A stretch of DNA of 64,000 nucleotides from Spirosoma sp. KUDC1026. GTDB taxonomy: Bacteria > Bacteroidota > Bacteroidia > Cytophagales > Spirosomataceae. The position numbers were made by a program, and so were the translations under genes. The DNA is taken from NCBI RefSeq assembly GCF_013375035.1, contig NZ_CP056032.1, positions 1,038,001 through 1,102,000 of the forward strand, given 5' to 3'. The notes under the pieces were generated by a model. It saw only the letters and a program-made list of their open reading frames with translations, was not told the DNA's origin and did not search any database. Shown here one piece after another: positions 1 to 8,826 of this stretch. Each line of letters starts with the position of its first letter. The stretch's first letter is position 1.

Positions 1-2
1 CT

Positions 3-677
3 CAACTAAGGAGTTATTTTCCCAAGTTGATCAGTTACGAGCGATTCGTGGCCCGTATGCCTCGCTTACTACCTGGACTTTTTGTACTCTTAAAATGGCT
101 TTGTGCCCAAGGCCAGCGAACCGGCTTCTACATTGTCGATAGTAAACCGCTGGCCGTCTGTGATAACCATCGCATCCAGGCCAATAAGGTCTTTGCTGGC
201 CTGGCCGCCCGTGGGAAGTCCTCTATGGGCTGGTTCTTTGGGCTAAAAGCGCATTTAGTCATTAATCAGTACGGCGAGTTAATCAATTTTATCATTACGC
301 CTGGTAATGTCTCGGACAACAACGCCAGCTTATTGCCAGAACTACTGGCGGATTTGCAGGGACAGTGCTTTGGCGACCGGGGGTATTTGACTAAACTGTT
401 TGCCGAGTTTTACCAGCGAGGTCTTCATTTAGTAACCAAGCTTCGACGCCGGATGAAGAACACCTTGATGCCCTTGAGTGATAAACTCAACTTACGCAAG
501 CGCGGCTTAATCGAATCGGTCAATGCCTTGCTAACATCGGTCTTCGACCTCGAACACACTCGCCATCGGAGTGCGCTTAATAGCCAGATCAATGTCTTGG
601 CAGGTTTGATCGCTTATTGTTTTCATGACCGTAAGCCATCTATTGTGATCCCAGTTCAAAAACGCATTTATCCATAA
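3..677 (+). CDS. IS982-family transposase, 5' end cut by window edge
   Basis: DDE-type transposase of an insertion sequence; it would cut and join the element's ends. The frame is open to the first bases of the window, so the N-terminal part lies outside; no start codon should be assigned at the TTG at 27. Family signs are the blocks FYIVDSKPLAVC, KVFAGLAARGKSSMGWFFG, ITPGNVSDNN, CFGDRGYL and RKRGLIESVNALL...LEHTRHRS, the order seen in IS982 transposases, with acidic residues in VDS, GDRGY and IES as candidate DDE triad. The C-terminus, ending with GLIAYCFHDR and a short tail, looks complete, so this copy may be intact if the left part is. The terminal inverted repeats cannot be defined because the left end is missing. 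Confidence 0.88.
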   Translation, partial: QLRSYFPKLISYERFVARMPRLLPGLFVLLKWLCAQGQRTGFYIVDSKPLAVCDNHRIQANKVFAGLAARGKSSMGWFFGLKAHLVINQYGELINFIITPGNVSDNNASLLPELLADLQGQCFGDRGYLTKLFAEFYQRGLHLVTKLRRRMKNTLMPLSDKLNLRKRGLIESVNALLTSVFDLEHTRHRSALNSQINVLAGLIAYCFHDRKPSIVIPVQKRIYP

Positions 678-696
678 TTCACGTTAAATAGAAGTG

Positions 697-739
697 AAAA
701 AACCGGTTAAGTACCTTTGTGGGGCTTAACCGGTTTTTT
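697..739. promoter_or_regulatory. Perfect 15-bp inverted repeat around a promoter -7 element
   Basis: Arms 697-711 and 725-739 are exact reverse complements, each carrying the self-palindromic octamer AACCGGTT (701-708 and 728-735, centres 27 bp apart). The 13-base loop holds TACCTTTG (712-719), a perfect match to the Bacteroidota -7 consensus TAnnTTTG. The right arm ends one base before the ATG at 740. It could be a terminator for the transposase, an operator for the ABC gene, or both. Confidence 0.6.
712..719 (+). promoter_or_regulatory. -7 promoter element of the ABC ATPase gene
   Basis: TACCTTTG matches TAnnTTTG exactly. Transcription would start about 5-7 bases downstream, giving a leader of roughly 15 bases before the ATG at 740. 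No good -33 TTTG is seen upstream. Confidence 0.6.
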
Positions 740-2137
740 ATGGCTGATCAGAACGAATTCGTTTCATTAACAGAGGCTACTGTCCGCAAGAGTGGGCAGA
801 TAATTTTACGCGATATTACGTTCGCGCTGCGCGCAGGCGAGTGCTGGGCGGTAACGGGAAATGTTGGCAGCGGCAAAACGACACTGCTGGAAGCCATTGC
901 CGGAAAAACACCCGTGCCACCGGGCTCGGTAGTACGGCATCAGTTGCTTCCTTTTGTTTCGTTCAAAGAAGAATCCTACCAGTTTTCATACAGTGGGTAT
1001 TTTTATCAACAGCGTTATCAGGCAACCCTAAACGATGATGCCCTGACGTTACGGGAGTTTCTGGCTATCGGCGATAGTCACGAGGCTGACGAGTTGCTGG
1101 CCCGACTGGACCTGTTACCCATTCTGGAACGCTCCTTTCTGAAACTTTCCAACGGGCAGACCCGAAAAGCTCGTATTGCGAAGAGTCTGAAACAACGGCC
1201 AAGTGGCTTATTGATCGATAATCCGTTTGTGGGCCTGGACCCCAATGCCCGTCAGGACCTGGCGGTCTGGTTCAACTCGCTGGTGGAACACGGGCTGACG
1301 CTCATGCTGGTTGTTGAGGAAGACCATATTCCAGCCTGTGTAACACACGTGCTGAAAATGGAAGCCGGAAAAATCTGCTGGGCTGGACCTAAAGCTGACT
1401 TTCGGGTGACAGAAGTGGACCGCGCTATGCTACCAGCACCGCCAAAACTTCAGACTCCAGCGCCGGCTATTGATTTTGATGAAGCTTTTCGGTTGGTCAA
1501 CGTAACAGTTCGATACGGAGAGCAGCTGATTTTAAATAAAATAAACTGGACCGTTCGGGCGGGAGAACGCTGGGCGCTGATTGGGCAGAACGGCGCTGGT
1601 AAATCAGTGTTGCTGAGTTTGCTATACGGCGATCATCCACAGGCCTACGCCAACGAAATTTATATCTTCGGCCACCGGCGTGGCCGCCCCGGCGAAAGTA
1701 TCTGGGATGTCAAGCGCCGAATAGGTTTTCTATCGCCCGAACTGCATCTGTATTTTCCTCAGCACTTAACAGCCCGGCAGGTGTCATTGACTGGTCTGAC
1801 CGATACGTTGAACGTACCAGTCCGTATATCACCCCAGCACGAAGCGGATGTGCAGGCATTGCTCGAGTATTTTGGTTTGCTGGCCCTAAGCGCCCGTATG
1901 TTTGGTACGTTGTCGGCGGGGGAGCAGCGGCTGATTCTCCTCGTGAGAGCGTTGCTGAAAAATTCACCGCTGCTGCTGCTCGACGAGCCATTCCAGGTAC
2001 TCGATGCAACCAAAGCTGAACTGGCCCGGCGCCTACTGGACGACCTGCCAGAAAAAACCGTACTGTTCATCACGCATGACCAGAACGAACTGCCAGCCAG
2101 TGTCGATCGACTTTACCGGTTAACCCCTAATTCCTGA
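740..2137 (+). CDS. Double-domain ABC ATPase (ModF/PhrA-like), no membrane domain
   Basis: A 465-residue soluble protein of two fused ABC ATPase domains, like ModF/PhrA proteins, which lack membrane segments and whose role is poorly defined. Domain 1: Walker A GNVGSGKT (about 40-47), signature LSNGQ (136-140), Walker B LLIDNPF (157-163). Domain 2: Walker A GQNGAGKS (282-289), signature LSAGE (391-395), Walker B LLLLDEPF (411-418), switch histidine in ITHD (444-447). Domain 1 has Asn where the catalytic Glu is expected (IDNPF) and VVEEDH where the H-loop should be, so it may bind but not efficiently hydrolyse ATP. A GTG at 719 is in frame, but it lies inside the promoter element, so the ATG at 740 is preferred. 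No transporter permease lies next to it. Confidence 0.85.
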   Translation: MADQNEFVSLTEATVRKSGQIILRDITFALRAGECWAVTGNVGSGKTTLLEAIAGKTPVPPGSVVRHQLLPFVSFKEESYQFSYSGYFYQQRYQATLNDDALTLREFLAIGDSHEADELLARLDLLPILERSFLKLSNGQTRKARIAKSLKQRPSGLLIDNPFVGLDPNARQDLAVWFNSLVEHGLTLMLVVEEDHIPACVTHVLKMEAGKICWAGPKADFRVTEVDRAMLPAPPKLQTPAPAIDFDEAFRLVNVTVRYGEQLILNKINWTVRAGERWALIGQNGAGKSVLLSLLYGDHPQAYANEIYIFGHRRGRPGESIWDVKRRIGFLSPELHLYFPQHLTARQVSLTGLTDTLNVPVRISPQHEADVQALLEYFGLLALSARMFGTLSAGEQRLILLVRALLKNSPLLLLDEPFQVLDATKAELARRLLDDLPEKTVLFITHDQNELPASVDRLYRLTPNS

Positions 2138-2764
2138 TTCCTGTGTTTGTTGAGTAAGTGGTTGTTTTGCCTTAAATGTACTTTATCTTCCAAGGCCAGA
2201 TCTGGTCCGTGGGTGACTTGTGTTGCCAGCTTAGTCTAATTAAGTAACAAGTGACTGTATTCAGGTTACGCACTGCTACTAGGCACGTTGCTTTGGCAGT
2301 TGGCATGATTAGTGACGATAAAGAGGGAATTTTTAGGTTGCAGCAACAGCCAACTTTCGTGCAGGTATATATGAACAAAATTGCGTCTATAATTCTGTTC
2401 AATCATAAAAGAACTCTTTAATAATCCAGAAAAACGCTTGGCATGAATTTCGTCTGGTTGAAAAACAGGGGTTCGCTGTTAATTCTGGTTTATTGATAGA
2501 AAACTGATTATGCGCTGTTTAGGCGTGCGAATGGGTTGTATAACTGGCGTGTGTACAATTACGATGATCATTTTGAACGCACCAGTTTATGACATACGGA
2601 GTGGTGACAAATACGATTTCAGATTCCAGAAACGTTTGTTATTGTTAGCTGCAAACCAGCACGATACACAAAAATAATCTGCTGACAAAGCGGGTCAAAT
2701 CAGGCAGGAGTGAACTCAACGAAATGAAAAACCAGGTGCGCAAATTTTGGCGACTGTACAGTTA
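2138..2764. other. Long intergenic region, no gene recognised
   Basis: About 630 bases between the ABC gene and the OmpA-family gene. Short frames on both strands (for example minus 2172-2402) have no recognisable composition or motif. No strong terminator or TAnnTTTG match was seen; AAATTTTG at 2742-2749 is one mismatch from the -7 consensus and lies 16 bases before the ATG at 2765. Probably holds the regulatory region of the downstream gene. Confidence 0.4.
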
Positions 2765-5215
2765 ATGAAGGCAATTTGGAAGAAGTGGTTATTGGGGATT
2801 TTATGCTGTTTGAGCTCTAGCGTAAGCTGGGCACAGACAGATTCGCTGCTGCAGCAGGCCGATCGTCTGCTGAGCTGGAAAGCATACGGGCGTGCTATTG
2901 ATTTATATACGCAGCTGCTGGCAAAACCAGCCGGTCAGCTCAATCCTACACAACGCGGACTAGCGCAGGAACAACTGGCTTATGCGTACCAACAGGTTGG
3001 CGATACGGGCAAATCCGAGCAGTTTTATCGGTTAGCACTGGAGGGGAAAAAGAATGAGAACCCGCAGATACTGCTTCGCTATGCACAGGTGCTGGCGGGT
3101 AATGGACGCTTCCAGGAGTCACAGCAGTATTATGAACAATATCTGAAGAGCAAGCCAAACAGCTTTCGGCCGTTACCAGGCCCTGCTGGCGTAGCAGCCG
3201 CTGGAGAAAACAAAAACGAGAACGTCTCGTACAAGCTTGACTACCTGGACTTCAACACAATGGGCGAAGAGTTCAGCCCGGCCTTCTATCAGAAAGGATT
3301 GGTGTACGTAGGCGGTACCCGTGGTAGTGCTGCTGTTTCGGCAAACAGCAAAGCCAATTACCTGGACCTGTATTATATTCCAGATCGTAGTCAGATTAAA
3401 GCCAAAGGATACATTATGCCCGATGGCTCGGCAAAGCGCGTTATTCCTGAGTCATCAAACAAAGGCTGGCAACTCGGTGCTGATGAGTATACGCGGGCCA
3501 CGGCCAACGATTTTCGGACAGTCATGGGCTATGATGTCGGCATTAACGTATCGGACGGACTTGGCTATGGAACGCGCCCTGTCAATCCGGCAAAACGCTT
3601 CAGCGAATCGCTCAACTCAAAATACCACGAGGGGCCGGTTACGTTCTCGAGCGATGGATCCCGTATTTTCTTTACCCGGACTAACTACGCCAACGGCCTT
3701 ATCAAGCTCGGCAAAAACCAGGATAATAGCAGCAAACTGAAGCTCTATACCGCTGTTCAGAAAGATGGCGCCTGGTCGTCGATTGAAGAGTTGCCGTTTA
3801 ACAACAACGATTATTCAGTAGGGCATCCAAGCCTGAGCCGGGACGATAAGCTACTTTATTTTGTGTCGGATATGCCCGGCGGAAAAGGCGGAACTGATAT
3901 TTACGTTGCCCGCTTCGAAAACGGAAAATGGGGTAAGCCAATCAATCTCGGTGAACCAATTAATACCCCCGGCGATGAGTTGTTTCCATTCGTGGACGAT
4001 AGCGGGAATCTGTACTTCTCGTCTACTGGTCATCATGGCATGGGCGGACTCGATATTTTCTACGTAGCCCTTACCAACGGCCAGAATGGTCAGGTCGTCG
4101 ACCACCTGGACGCGCCGATCAACTCGGCGATGGACGACTTTGGCTTCATTACGGATTTTAATCGGCGGGGGGGCTTTTTGAGCAGTAATCGACGTAATAA
4201 AACGGACGATGATATTTACCGGTTTACGCGGGAAGGTTCACTCTATAGCTGTCGTGATCTGACCATGCGGTTGTATGATAACGCAACGAACATGCCGCTC
4301 GACAGTATCATGGTCGTTATCAAAGCCCAGAGCGAGGGTAGTTCGGAGCAATCGCTGGTGACGGATAGTACCGGTCTGGTGCAGTTTTGCCTGGAAAGTA
4401 ATAACGATTTCACCGTCGAGGCCAACAAAGATGGCTTCATCACCGGAAAAGTCGGTTTTAGTACCCGCTTCCTGACCGACGATCAGCCAAGTCGGCTTGA
4501 AATGGCTATGACGCGCCCAACCGTTCTGATCGATACCATCGGAACAACAACCTCGAAAACCTATACCGCCAGTCCATCTGCCTTGTCGAAAATTGGTGGG
4601 GTGGTTATCAGCGAGCTAAACCGTCAACCGCTCGAAGGGGTAACGGTCCGGCTACGTAACGAATGCGACCAGACTCAGCTGGAATACGTAACCAAAGCCG
4701 ACGGGCGCTATGCGTTCGAGGTGGCGGAGGGATGCGATTATACCCTGACGGCCTCAAAGCCGTCGTATGGCACTAATACCAGCCGGGTCAAACGTTTACC
4801 GACCCGGTCGGCCCCCAAAGAGATCGATGCTGATCTGAAAATGTTCAGCGTTGGCGACGTGGTTACGGTCGATAACATCTATTACGACCTGGATCAATAC
4901 AGCCTGCAGGCTAGTGCCCAACGCGAGCTGAACCGCATTGTTGCCGCCATGCAGCGCTACCCTTCGCTGGTAATCGAGATTCGTTCGCATACGGATAGCC
5001 GGGGGGATGCTGCCCATAACAAGATGCTGTCGATTCAGCGGGCTAACGAAGTCGCCAATTTTCTAACGTCGCAGGGCATTAGCCGCAAGCGGATGCGGGC
5101 CATCGGCATGGGCGAATCGCAGCCGATCAACAACTGCGTCGACGGGGTGATATGTACGGAAGCTGAGCATCAGCGGAACCGACGTACTGAATTTAAAGTG
5201 ATCGAAATTAAATAG
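2765..5215 (+). CDS. OmpA-family protein with TPR, PD40 propeller and carboxypeptidase-like fold (PorE-like layout)
   Basis: An 816-residue envelope protein. Order seen: signal peptide ending near SWAQ; TPR-like helices (about 25-125); PD40/WD40-like propeller (about 150-480, with repeats such as GHPSLSRDDKLLYFVSD and GGTDIYVARF); carboxypeptidase-regulatory-like domain (about 600-680, with GVVISELNRQPLEGVTV); OmpA C-terminal peptidoglycan-binding domain (about 695-815, with IRSHTDSRGD and N..LS..RA). This is the architecture of PorE, the T9SS protein thought to link the secretion machine to peptidoglycan, and also of other Bacteroidota OmpA proteins, so a PorE role is inference. PorE is a lipoprotein; here no convincing lipobox is seen. 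The ATG at 2765 is chosen over the TTG at 2747 because it opens the signal peptide directly. ispE follows 49 bases downstream. Confidence 0.85.
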   Translation: MKAIWKKWLLGILCCLSSSVSWAQTDSLLQQADRLLSWKAYGRAIDLYTQLLAKPAGQLNPTQRGLAQEQLAYAYQQVGDTGKSEQFYRLALEGKKNENPQILLRYAQVLAGNGRFQESQQYYEQYLKSKPNSFRPLPGPAGVAAAGENKNENVSYKLDYLDFNTMGEEFSPAFYQKGLVYVGGTRGSAAVSANSKANYLDLYYIPDRSQIKAKGYIMPDGSAKRVIPESSNKGWQLGADEYTRATANDFRTVMGYDVGINVSDGLGYGTRPVNPAKRFSESLNSKYHEGPVTFSSDGSRIFFTRTNYANGLIKLGKNQDNSSKLKLYTAVQKDGAWSSIEELPFNNNDYSVGHPSLSRDDKLLYFVSDMPGGKGGTDIYVARFENGKWGKPINLGEPINTPGDELFPFVDDSGNLYFSSTGHHGMGGLDIFYVALTNGQNGQVVDHLDAPINSAMDDFGFITDFNRRGGFLSSNRRNKTDDDIYRFTREGSLYSCRDLTMRLYDNATNMPLDSIMVVIKAQSEGSSEQSLVTDSTGLVQFCLESNNDFTVEANKDGFITGKVGFSTRFLTDDQPSRLEMAMTRPTVLIDTIGTTTSKTYTASPSALSKIGGVVISELNRQPLEGVTVRLRNECDQTQLEYVTKADGRYAFEVAEGCDYTLTASKPSYGTNTSRVKRLPTRSAPKEIDADLKMFSVGDVVTVDNIYYDLDQYSLQASAQRELNRIVAAMQRYPSLVIEIRSHTDSRGDAAHNKMLSIQRANEVANFLTSQGISRKRMRAIGMGESQPINNCVDGVICTEAEHQRNRRTEFKVIEIK

Positions 5216-5264
5216 TCTTCGAATTTGCTGTTTGCTTTGCGGTCGGAATCGTCATCACGTCCGT

Positions 5265-6071
5265 ATGCTTGTTTTCCCTAACGCTAAAATCAATATTGGT
5301 CTGCGCATTACCGAAAAACGCGCCGATGGTTTTCATAACCTCCAATCGTGTTTTTACCCGGTGGGCTGGACTGACGCGCTGGAAATAATCCCCGCCGACG
5401 AATTCAGCTTTTCGAGCAGTGGTATCCCCATTCCGGGCGACCCGGCCCGAAACCTTTGTGTAAAGGCGTACGCACTGGTAAAGGCCGATTATTCACTGCC
5501 GCCGGTACAAATGCACCTGCATAAGAACGTACCGATTGGGGCGGGGCTGGGTGGCGGATCGGCTGACGCTGCTTTTGCCCTGACGATGCTGAATGATCGA
5601 TTCGGCTTGAACCTAACGACTCACCAGCTCGAAGAATACGCCCGGCAACTAGGCAGCGACTGTGCCTTTTTTATCCAGAACAAACCAATGTACTGTCTGG
5701 AGAAGGGGGACGTGTTCGAGGGAATTGACACTGATCTTACAGGCTATTACATTGTGCTGGTATACCCAAATTTGGGCATTTCCACCGCCGAAGCCTACGC
5801 AGGGGTGAGGCCGCAGCAACCCGCCGAATCGCTACGTAGCCAACTCGAACAGCCAATTACCAACTGGCGGAAAATCATACACAACGATTTTGAGGACAGC
5901 CTGTTTCCCCGATATCCGCTATTGAAGCGGCTCAAAGAGCAGTTATATGAACTAGGAGCAGTTTACGCCAGTATGAGTGGTTCAGGGTCGACGGTGTACG
6001 GAATCTTCAATGCCCCCCTGGTTGACACAAACCAATTTTCAGATTACAGCGTTTTTCAAACAAGACTCTGA
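5265..6071 (+). CDS. ispE: 4-diphosphocytidyl-2-C-methyl-D-erythritol kinase
   Basis: GHMP kinase of the methylerythritol phosphate pathway; phosphorylates the 2-hydroxyl of CDP-methylerythritol on the way to isopentenyl diphosphate. The 268 residues fit the family. N-terminal FPNAKINIGLRIT, the ATP-binding glycine loop PIGAGLGGGSADAA, and the C-terminal glycine-rich MSGSGSTVYGIF are diagnostic. The ATG at 5265 is used because the family starts right before FPNAKIN; an upstream in-frame start at 5232 would add eleven unrelated residues. It lies close behind the OmpA-family gene and 17 bases before a cytochrome oxidase gene, so co-transcription is possible without functional linkage. Confidence 0.96.
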   Translation: MLVFPNAKINIGLRITEKRADGFHNLQSCFYPVGWTDALEIIPADEFSFSSSGIPIPGDPARNLCVKAYALVKADYSLPPVQMHLHKNVPIGAGLGGGSADAAFALTMLNDRFGLNLTTHQLEEYARQLGSDCAFFIQNKPMYCLEKGDVFEGIDTDLTGYYIVLVYPNLGISTAEAYAGVRPQQPAESLRSQLEQPITNWRKIIHNDFEDSLFPRYPLLKRLKEQLYELGAVYASMSGSGSTVYGIFNAPLVDTNQFSDYSVFQTRL

Positions 6072-6088
6072 AGAGATAGGGCGACAGC

Positions 6089-6697
6089 ATGGGCAATTTT
6101 ATGACGAAACGGCGCGAGCCGTTCCGCTTTATGGTTTGGTTGGGGATTACGAGCAGCATTATGCTGTTTACTATTCTGCTGGTGACATACATTATCCGCA
6201 GAACAGGACCCGGCTGGACCGATGTTAAATTGCCGAATGTTTTTCTGCTGAGTACTATGGCTATTATGTTGAGCAGTTATACGCTTAACAATGCTAATAA
6301 AGCGTTCCGCCATGAGCGTTTTAACAGCTACCGGATGGGGATGGCGTCGACATTACTGCTCGGTATTTTATTTATCGTTCTGCAGGCCTGGGGGTGGCGA
6401 CAAATGTTCTTGGCGGGAGTAGGTTTATCCGGTAATCCGTCTGGAGGGTTCGTGTACGTTATCTCCGGTATCCATCTGCTTCATATTCTGGTAGGGCTCA
6501 TCCTGCTTTCTATTGTGCTGGCCGAAGCCATGCGTCGTCGACCGTATATCGATTCATTCGTGTACAGCGTCAACCCGCCCAATCAGCTAAAACTACGTCT
6601 GATATCCCTCTACTGGCATTTTGTGGATATTCTCTGGCTGGCCCTGTTTGTCTTCTTACTGGCTCACCACGGCCTCGATTTTCGACTATCCCTCTAA
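6089..6697 (+). CDS. Cytochrome c oxidase subunit III-like protein
   Basis: Membrane subunit of a haem-copper oxidase, 202 residues with five predicted membrane helices, the short form lacking the first two helices of mitochondrial subunit III. Typical pieces are the first helix after KRREPFRFMVWLG, SGIHLLHILVGLILL in the middle and YWHFVDILWLALFVFLL at the end. Subunit III has no metal centre and stabilises subunit I and proton uptake. No subunit I or II gene is adjacent, so this is a detached copy. A second in-frame ATG at 6101 is also possible. Confidence 0.9.
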   Translation: MGNFMTKRREPFRFMVWLGITSSIMLFTILLVTYIIRRTGPGWTDVKLPNVFLLSTMAIMLSSYTLNNANKAFRHERFNSYRMGMASTLLLGILFIVLQAWGWRQMFLAGVGLSGNPSGGFVYVISGIHLLHILVGLILLSIVLAEAMRRRPYIDSFVYSVNPPNQLKLRLISLYWHFVDILWLALFVFLLAHHGLDFRLSL

Positions 6698-6722
6698 CAG
6701 TTAATCATTTCTAGGCCTTTAT

Positions 6723-6748
6723 TCCGTTATTTGTTTAATAATAACGGA
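6723..6748 (+). other. Stem-loop in leader before M1 peptidase gene
   Basis: TCCGTTATT (6723-6731) pairs exactly with AATAACGGA (6740-6748) around an 8-base loop. No T-run follows, so it is not a classic terminator; the ATG of the next gene is 12 bases away, so it may affect initiation or mark the end of the preceding message. Confidence 0.4.
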
Positions 6749-6759
6749 TTATCACATTT

Positions 6760-8727
6760 ATGAAAAAAATCGTTCTCTGGGCGGGATTGTGGGCTGCTGG
6801 CCTGACAGCCTTCGCTCAGTCAGGCTCATCTTCATCAACAACGTCCAAGTATGATCCGCTGGCTCTGTTTCACCCACTCTTTAACATGCAGCCGGGCACC
6901 GATTACCGGGCTGCAAGTGGCGTACCGGGCCCAAAATACTGGCAGAATCGGGCCGATTATCAGATCAATGTAACATTGGATGAGCCCAAGAATTTGATCT
7001 CGGGCGACGTAACAATCAGTTATAAAAATAACTCACCGGAGTCGCTCCCGTTTCTGTGGCTGCAACTGGACCAGAACGCGTTCAGTGATACATCACGGGC
7101 GGCTAAAACTACGCCGGTTTCGGGTGGGCGCTTCGGTAACCTTGATTTTGCCGGTGGTGTGAAAATCGCCAGCGTAACCACCGAGCCGGGTAAAGGCAGA
7201 GCTACGGCTTCCCCCTATGTCATCACGGACACCCGGATGCAGGTAAAACTGAGCGAACCGCTGAAACCGGGCGGAGAGGTAAAAATCAAAGTGACGTACT
7301 CATTCACAATTCCGGAGTACGGCTCAGACCGCATGGGAAAACTGACCCGGAAAGACGGCGTCATCTACGAAATTGCGCAGTGGTATCCACGCATGTGCGT
7401 TTATGACGACATCCAGGGCTGGAACGTACTGCCTTACCTAGGCGCGGGCGAGTTTTATCTGGAATACGGCGATTTTGAATACAATGTCACTGTACCCTGG
7501 GATCATATCGTTGCTGGCTCGGGCGAACTCCTGAATCCAAACGATGTCCTGACGTCTGAGCAGCAGAAGCGTCTGGCGCAGGCTCGTCAGAGCGATAAGA
7601 CGGTTATTATCCGTAGCAAGGATGAGGTGAAGAACGCGGATTCACGGCCTAAGAAATCGGGTATGCTTACCTGGAAGTTCAAATGCGTCAACACGCGCGA
7701 TGTGGCCTGGGCCTCGTCACGGGGCTTTATCTGGGATGCGGCTAAAATGAACCTGCCAAGCGGTAAAGCGTCGCTGGCGCAGTCGGTGTATCCCGTTGAG
7801 AGTGCTACTGACGATTCCTGGAATCGCTCGACGGAGTACGTAAAAGGCTGTATCGAGTTTTACTCAAAATACCTGTACGAATACAGCTACCCCGTGGCAA
7901 CGAACGTAGCTGGGATCGTGGGGGGGATGGAGTACCCGGGTATAGTTTTTTGTAATCACCGTGACAAGAAAGACGCACTGTGGGGAGTAACCGACCATGA
8001 GTTCGGCCACAACTGGTTCCCGATGATTGTAGGAAACAACGAACGGAAATTCCCCTGGATGGATGAAGGGTTCAACACATTCATCAACACCCTGTCGACG
8101 AAGAATTTCAATAATGGTGAATATGATCGGGAGCGGGGCACCATGCATGATATTGCACCAGCGCTGTTTCAGCCAACCGAACCCATTATGACCATTCCTG
8201 ACGTACAGGCTCCTCGTGCGCTGGGTATCCTGGCGTATTATAAGCCTGGCATGGGCCTGAAACTGCTACGTGAAGTAATTCTGGGACCAGAGCGCTTCGA
8301 TTATGCATTCAAACACTACGTTGATGAGTGGGCGTTCAAACACCCGACACCGTACGACTTCTTCCGGAGCATTGAAAACGCTGCGGGTGAAGACCTGGGC
8401 TGGTTCTGGCGCGGCTTCTTCTACGAAACCTGGAAACTGGATCAGGGCGTTAAAGAAGTGAAATACGTAGATGGCTCGGCTGAAAAAGGCTCTCTGATTT
8501 CCATCGAAAATCTTGACAAAATGGCGATGCCTGCCACCGTTGAAATTACGGAGAGTAATGGCAAAAAAGGCCGCGTGAACCTACCTGTCGAAGTGTGGCA
8601 GCGGGGTGCAACCTGGACCTTCAAATACGGATCGACTTCGGCCATCAAAACGGTGGTGCTGGACCCGGATGAGAAACTTCCAGATGTCAACGAAAAGAAC
8701 AACACCTGGCGTGGTGATGCGCAGTAA
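6760..8727 (+). CDS. M1-family zinc metallopeptidase, exported
   Basis: A 655-residue aminopeptidase-like protein. A signal peptide ends near TAFAQ (about residue 20). The zinc site HEFGH is at 413-417, with the third ligand E436 in WMDEGFN after exactly 18 residues, and the M1 exopeptidase motif occurs as GGMEYPG near 388-394. The N-terminal beta-saddle domain precedes it. M1 enzymes trim N-terminal residues from peptides; here this would happen in the periplasm or at the surface, supporting peptide nutrition. Substrate preference cannot be read. Transcription would end at the strong inverted repeat just downstream, which it shares with the convergent ketosynthase gene. Confidence 0.93.
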   Translation: MKKIVLWAGLWAAGLTAFAQSGSSSSTTSKYDPLALFHPLFNMQPGTDYRAASGVPGPKYWQNRADYQINVTLDEPKNLISGDVTISYKNNSPESLPFLWLQLDQNAFSDTSRAAKTTPVSGGRFGNLDFAGGVKIASVTTEPGKGRATASPYVITDTRMQVKLSEPLKPGGEVKIKVTYSFTIPEYGSDRMGKLTRKDGVIYEIAQWYPRMCVYDDIQGWNVLPYLGAGEFYLEYGDFEYNVTVPWDHIVAGSGELLNPNDVLTSEQQKRLAQARQSDKTVIIRSKDEVKNADSRPKKSGMLTWKFKCVNTRDVAWASSRGFIWDAAKMNLPSGKASLAQSVYPVESATDDSWNRSTEYVKGCIEFYSKYLYEYSYPVATNVAGIVGGMEYPGIVFCNHRDKKDALWGVTDHEFGHNWFPMIVGNNERKFPWMDEGFNTFINTLSTKNFNNGEYDRERGTMHDIAPALFQPTEPIMTIPDVQAPRALGILAYYKPGMGLKLLREVILGPERFDYAFKHYVDEWAFKHPTPYDFFRSIENAAGEDLGWFWRGFFYETWKLDQGVKEVKYVDGSAEKGSLISIENLDKMAMPATVEITESNGKKGRVNLPVEVWQRGATWTFKYGSTSAIKTVVLDPDEKLPDVNEKNNTWRGDAQ

Positions 8728-8743
8728 AAGCTGAGAAACAAGA

Positions 8744-8826
8744 ATAAAAGCAGGAGGGAGGAAAGGAGAAAGGAATATTGCTCTAAACAAGCAAATTCTT
8801 TCTCCTTTCCTCCCTCCTGCTTTTAT
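8744..8826. terminator. 29-bp perfect inverted repeat, bidirectional terminator between convergent genes
   Basis: Arms 8744-8772 and 8798-8826 are exact reverse complements, with pairing continuing after one unpaired base. The left arm is almost all purine (AGGAGGGAGGAAAGGAGAAAG), the right all pyrimidine. It sits between the plus-strand M1 gene and the minus-strand ketosynthase, whose stop codon begins at the very next base. Confidence 0.75.

Noticed and set aside
10-60. TTG at 27 as the start of the transposase
   Set aside because: The frame remains open upstream to the window edge with family-like residues, so the gene is simply cut by the window.
719-739. GTG at 719 as the start of the ABC gene
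   Set aside because: It overlaps the promoter -7 element and codes for the hairpin arm; the ATG at 740 is better placed.
2172-2402. 76-residue minus-strand frame in the long intergenic region
   Set aside because: No motif, odd Cys-rich composition, and no promoter or family resemblance.
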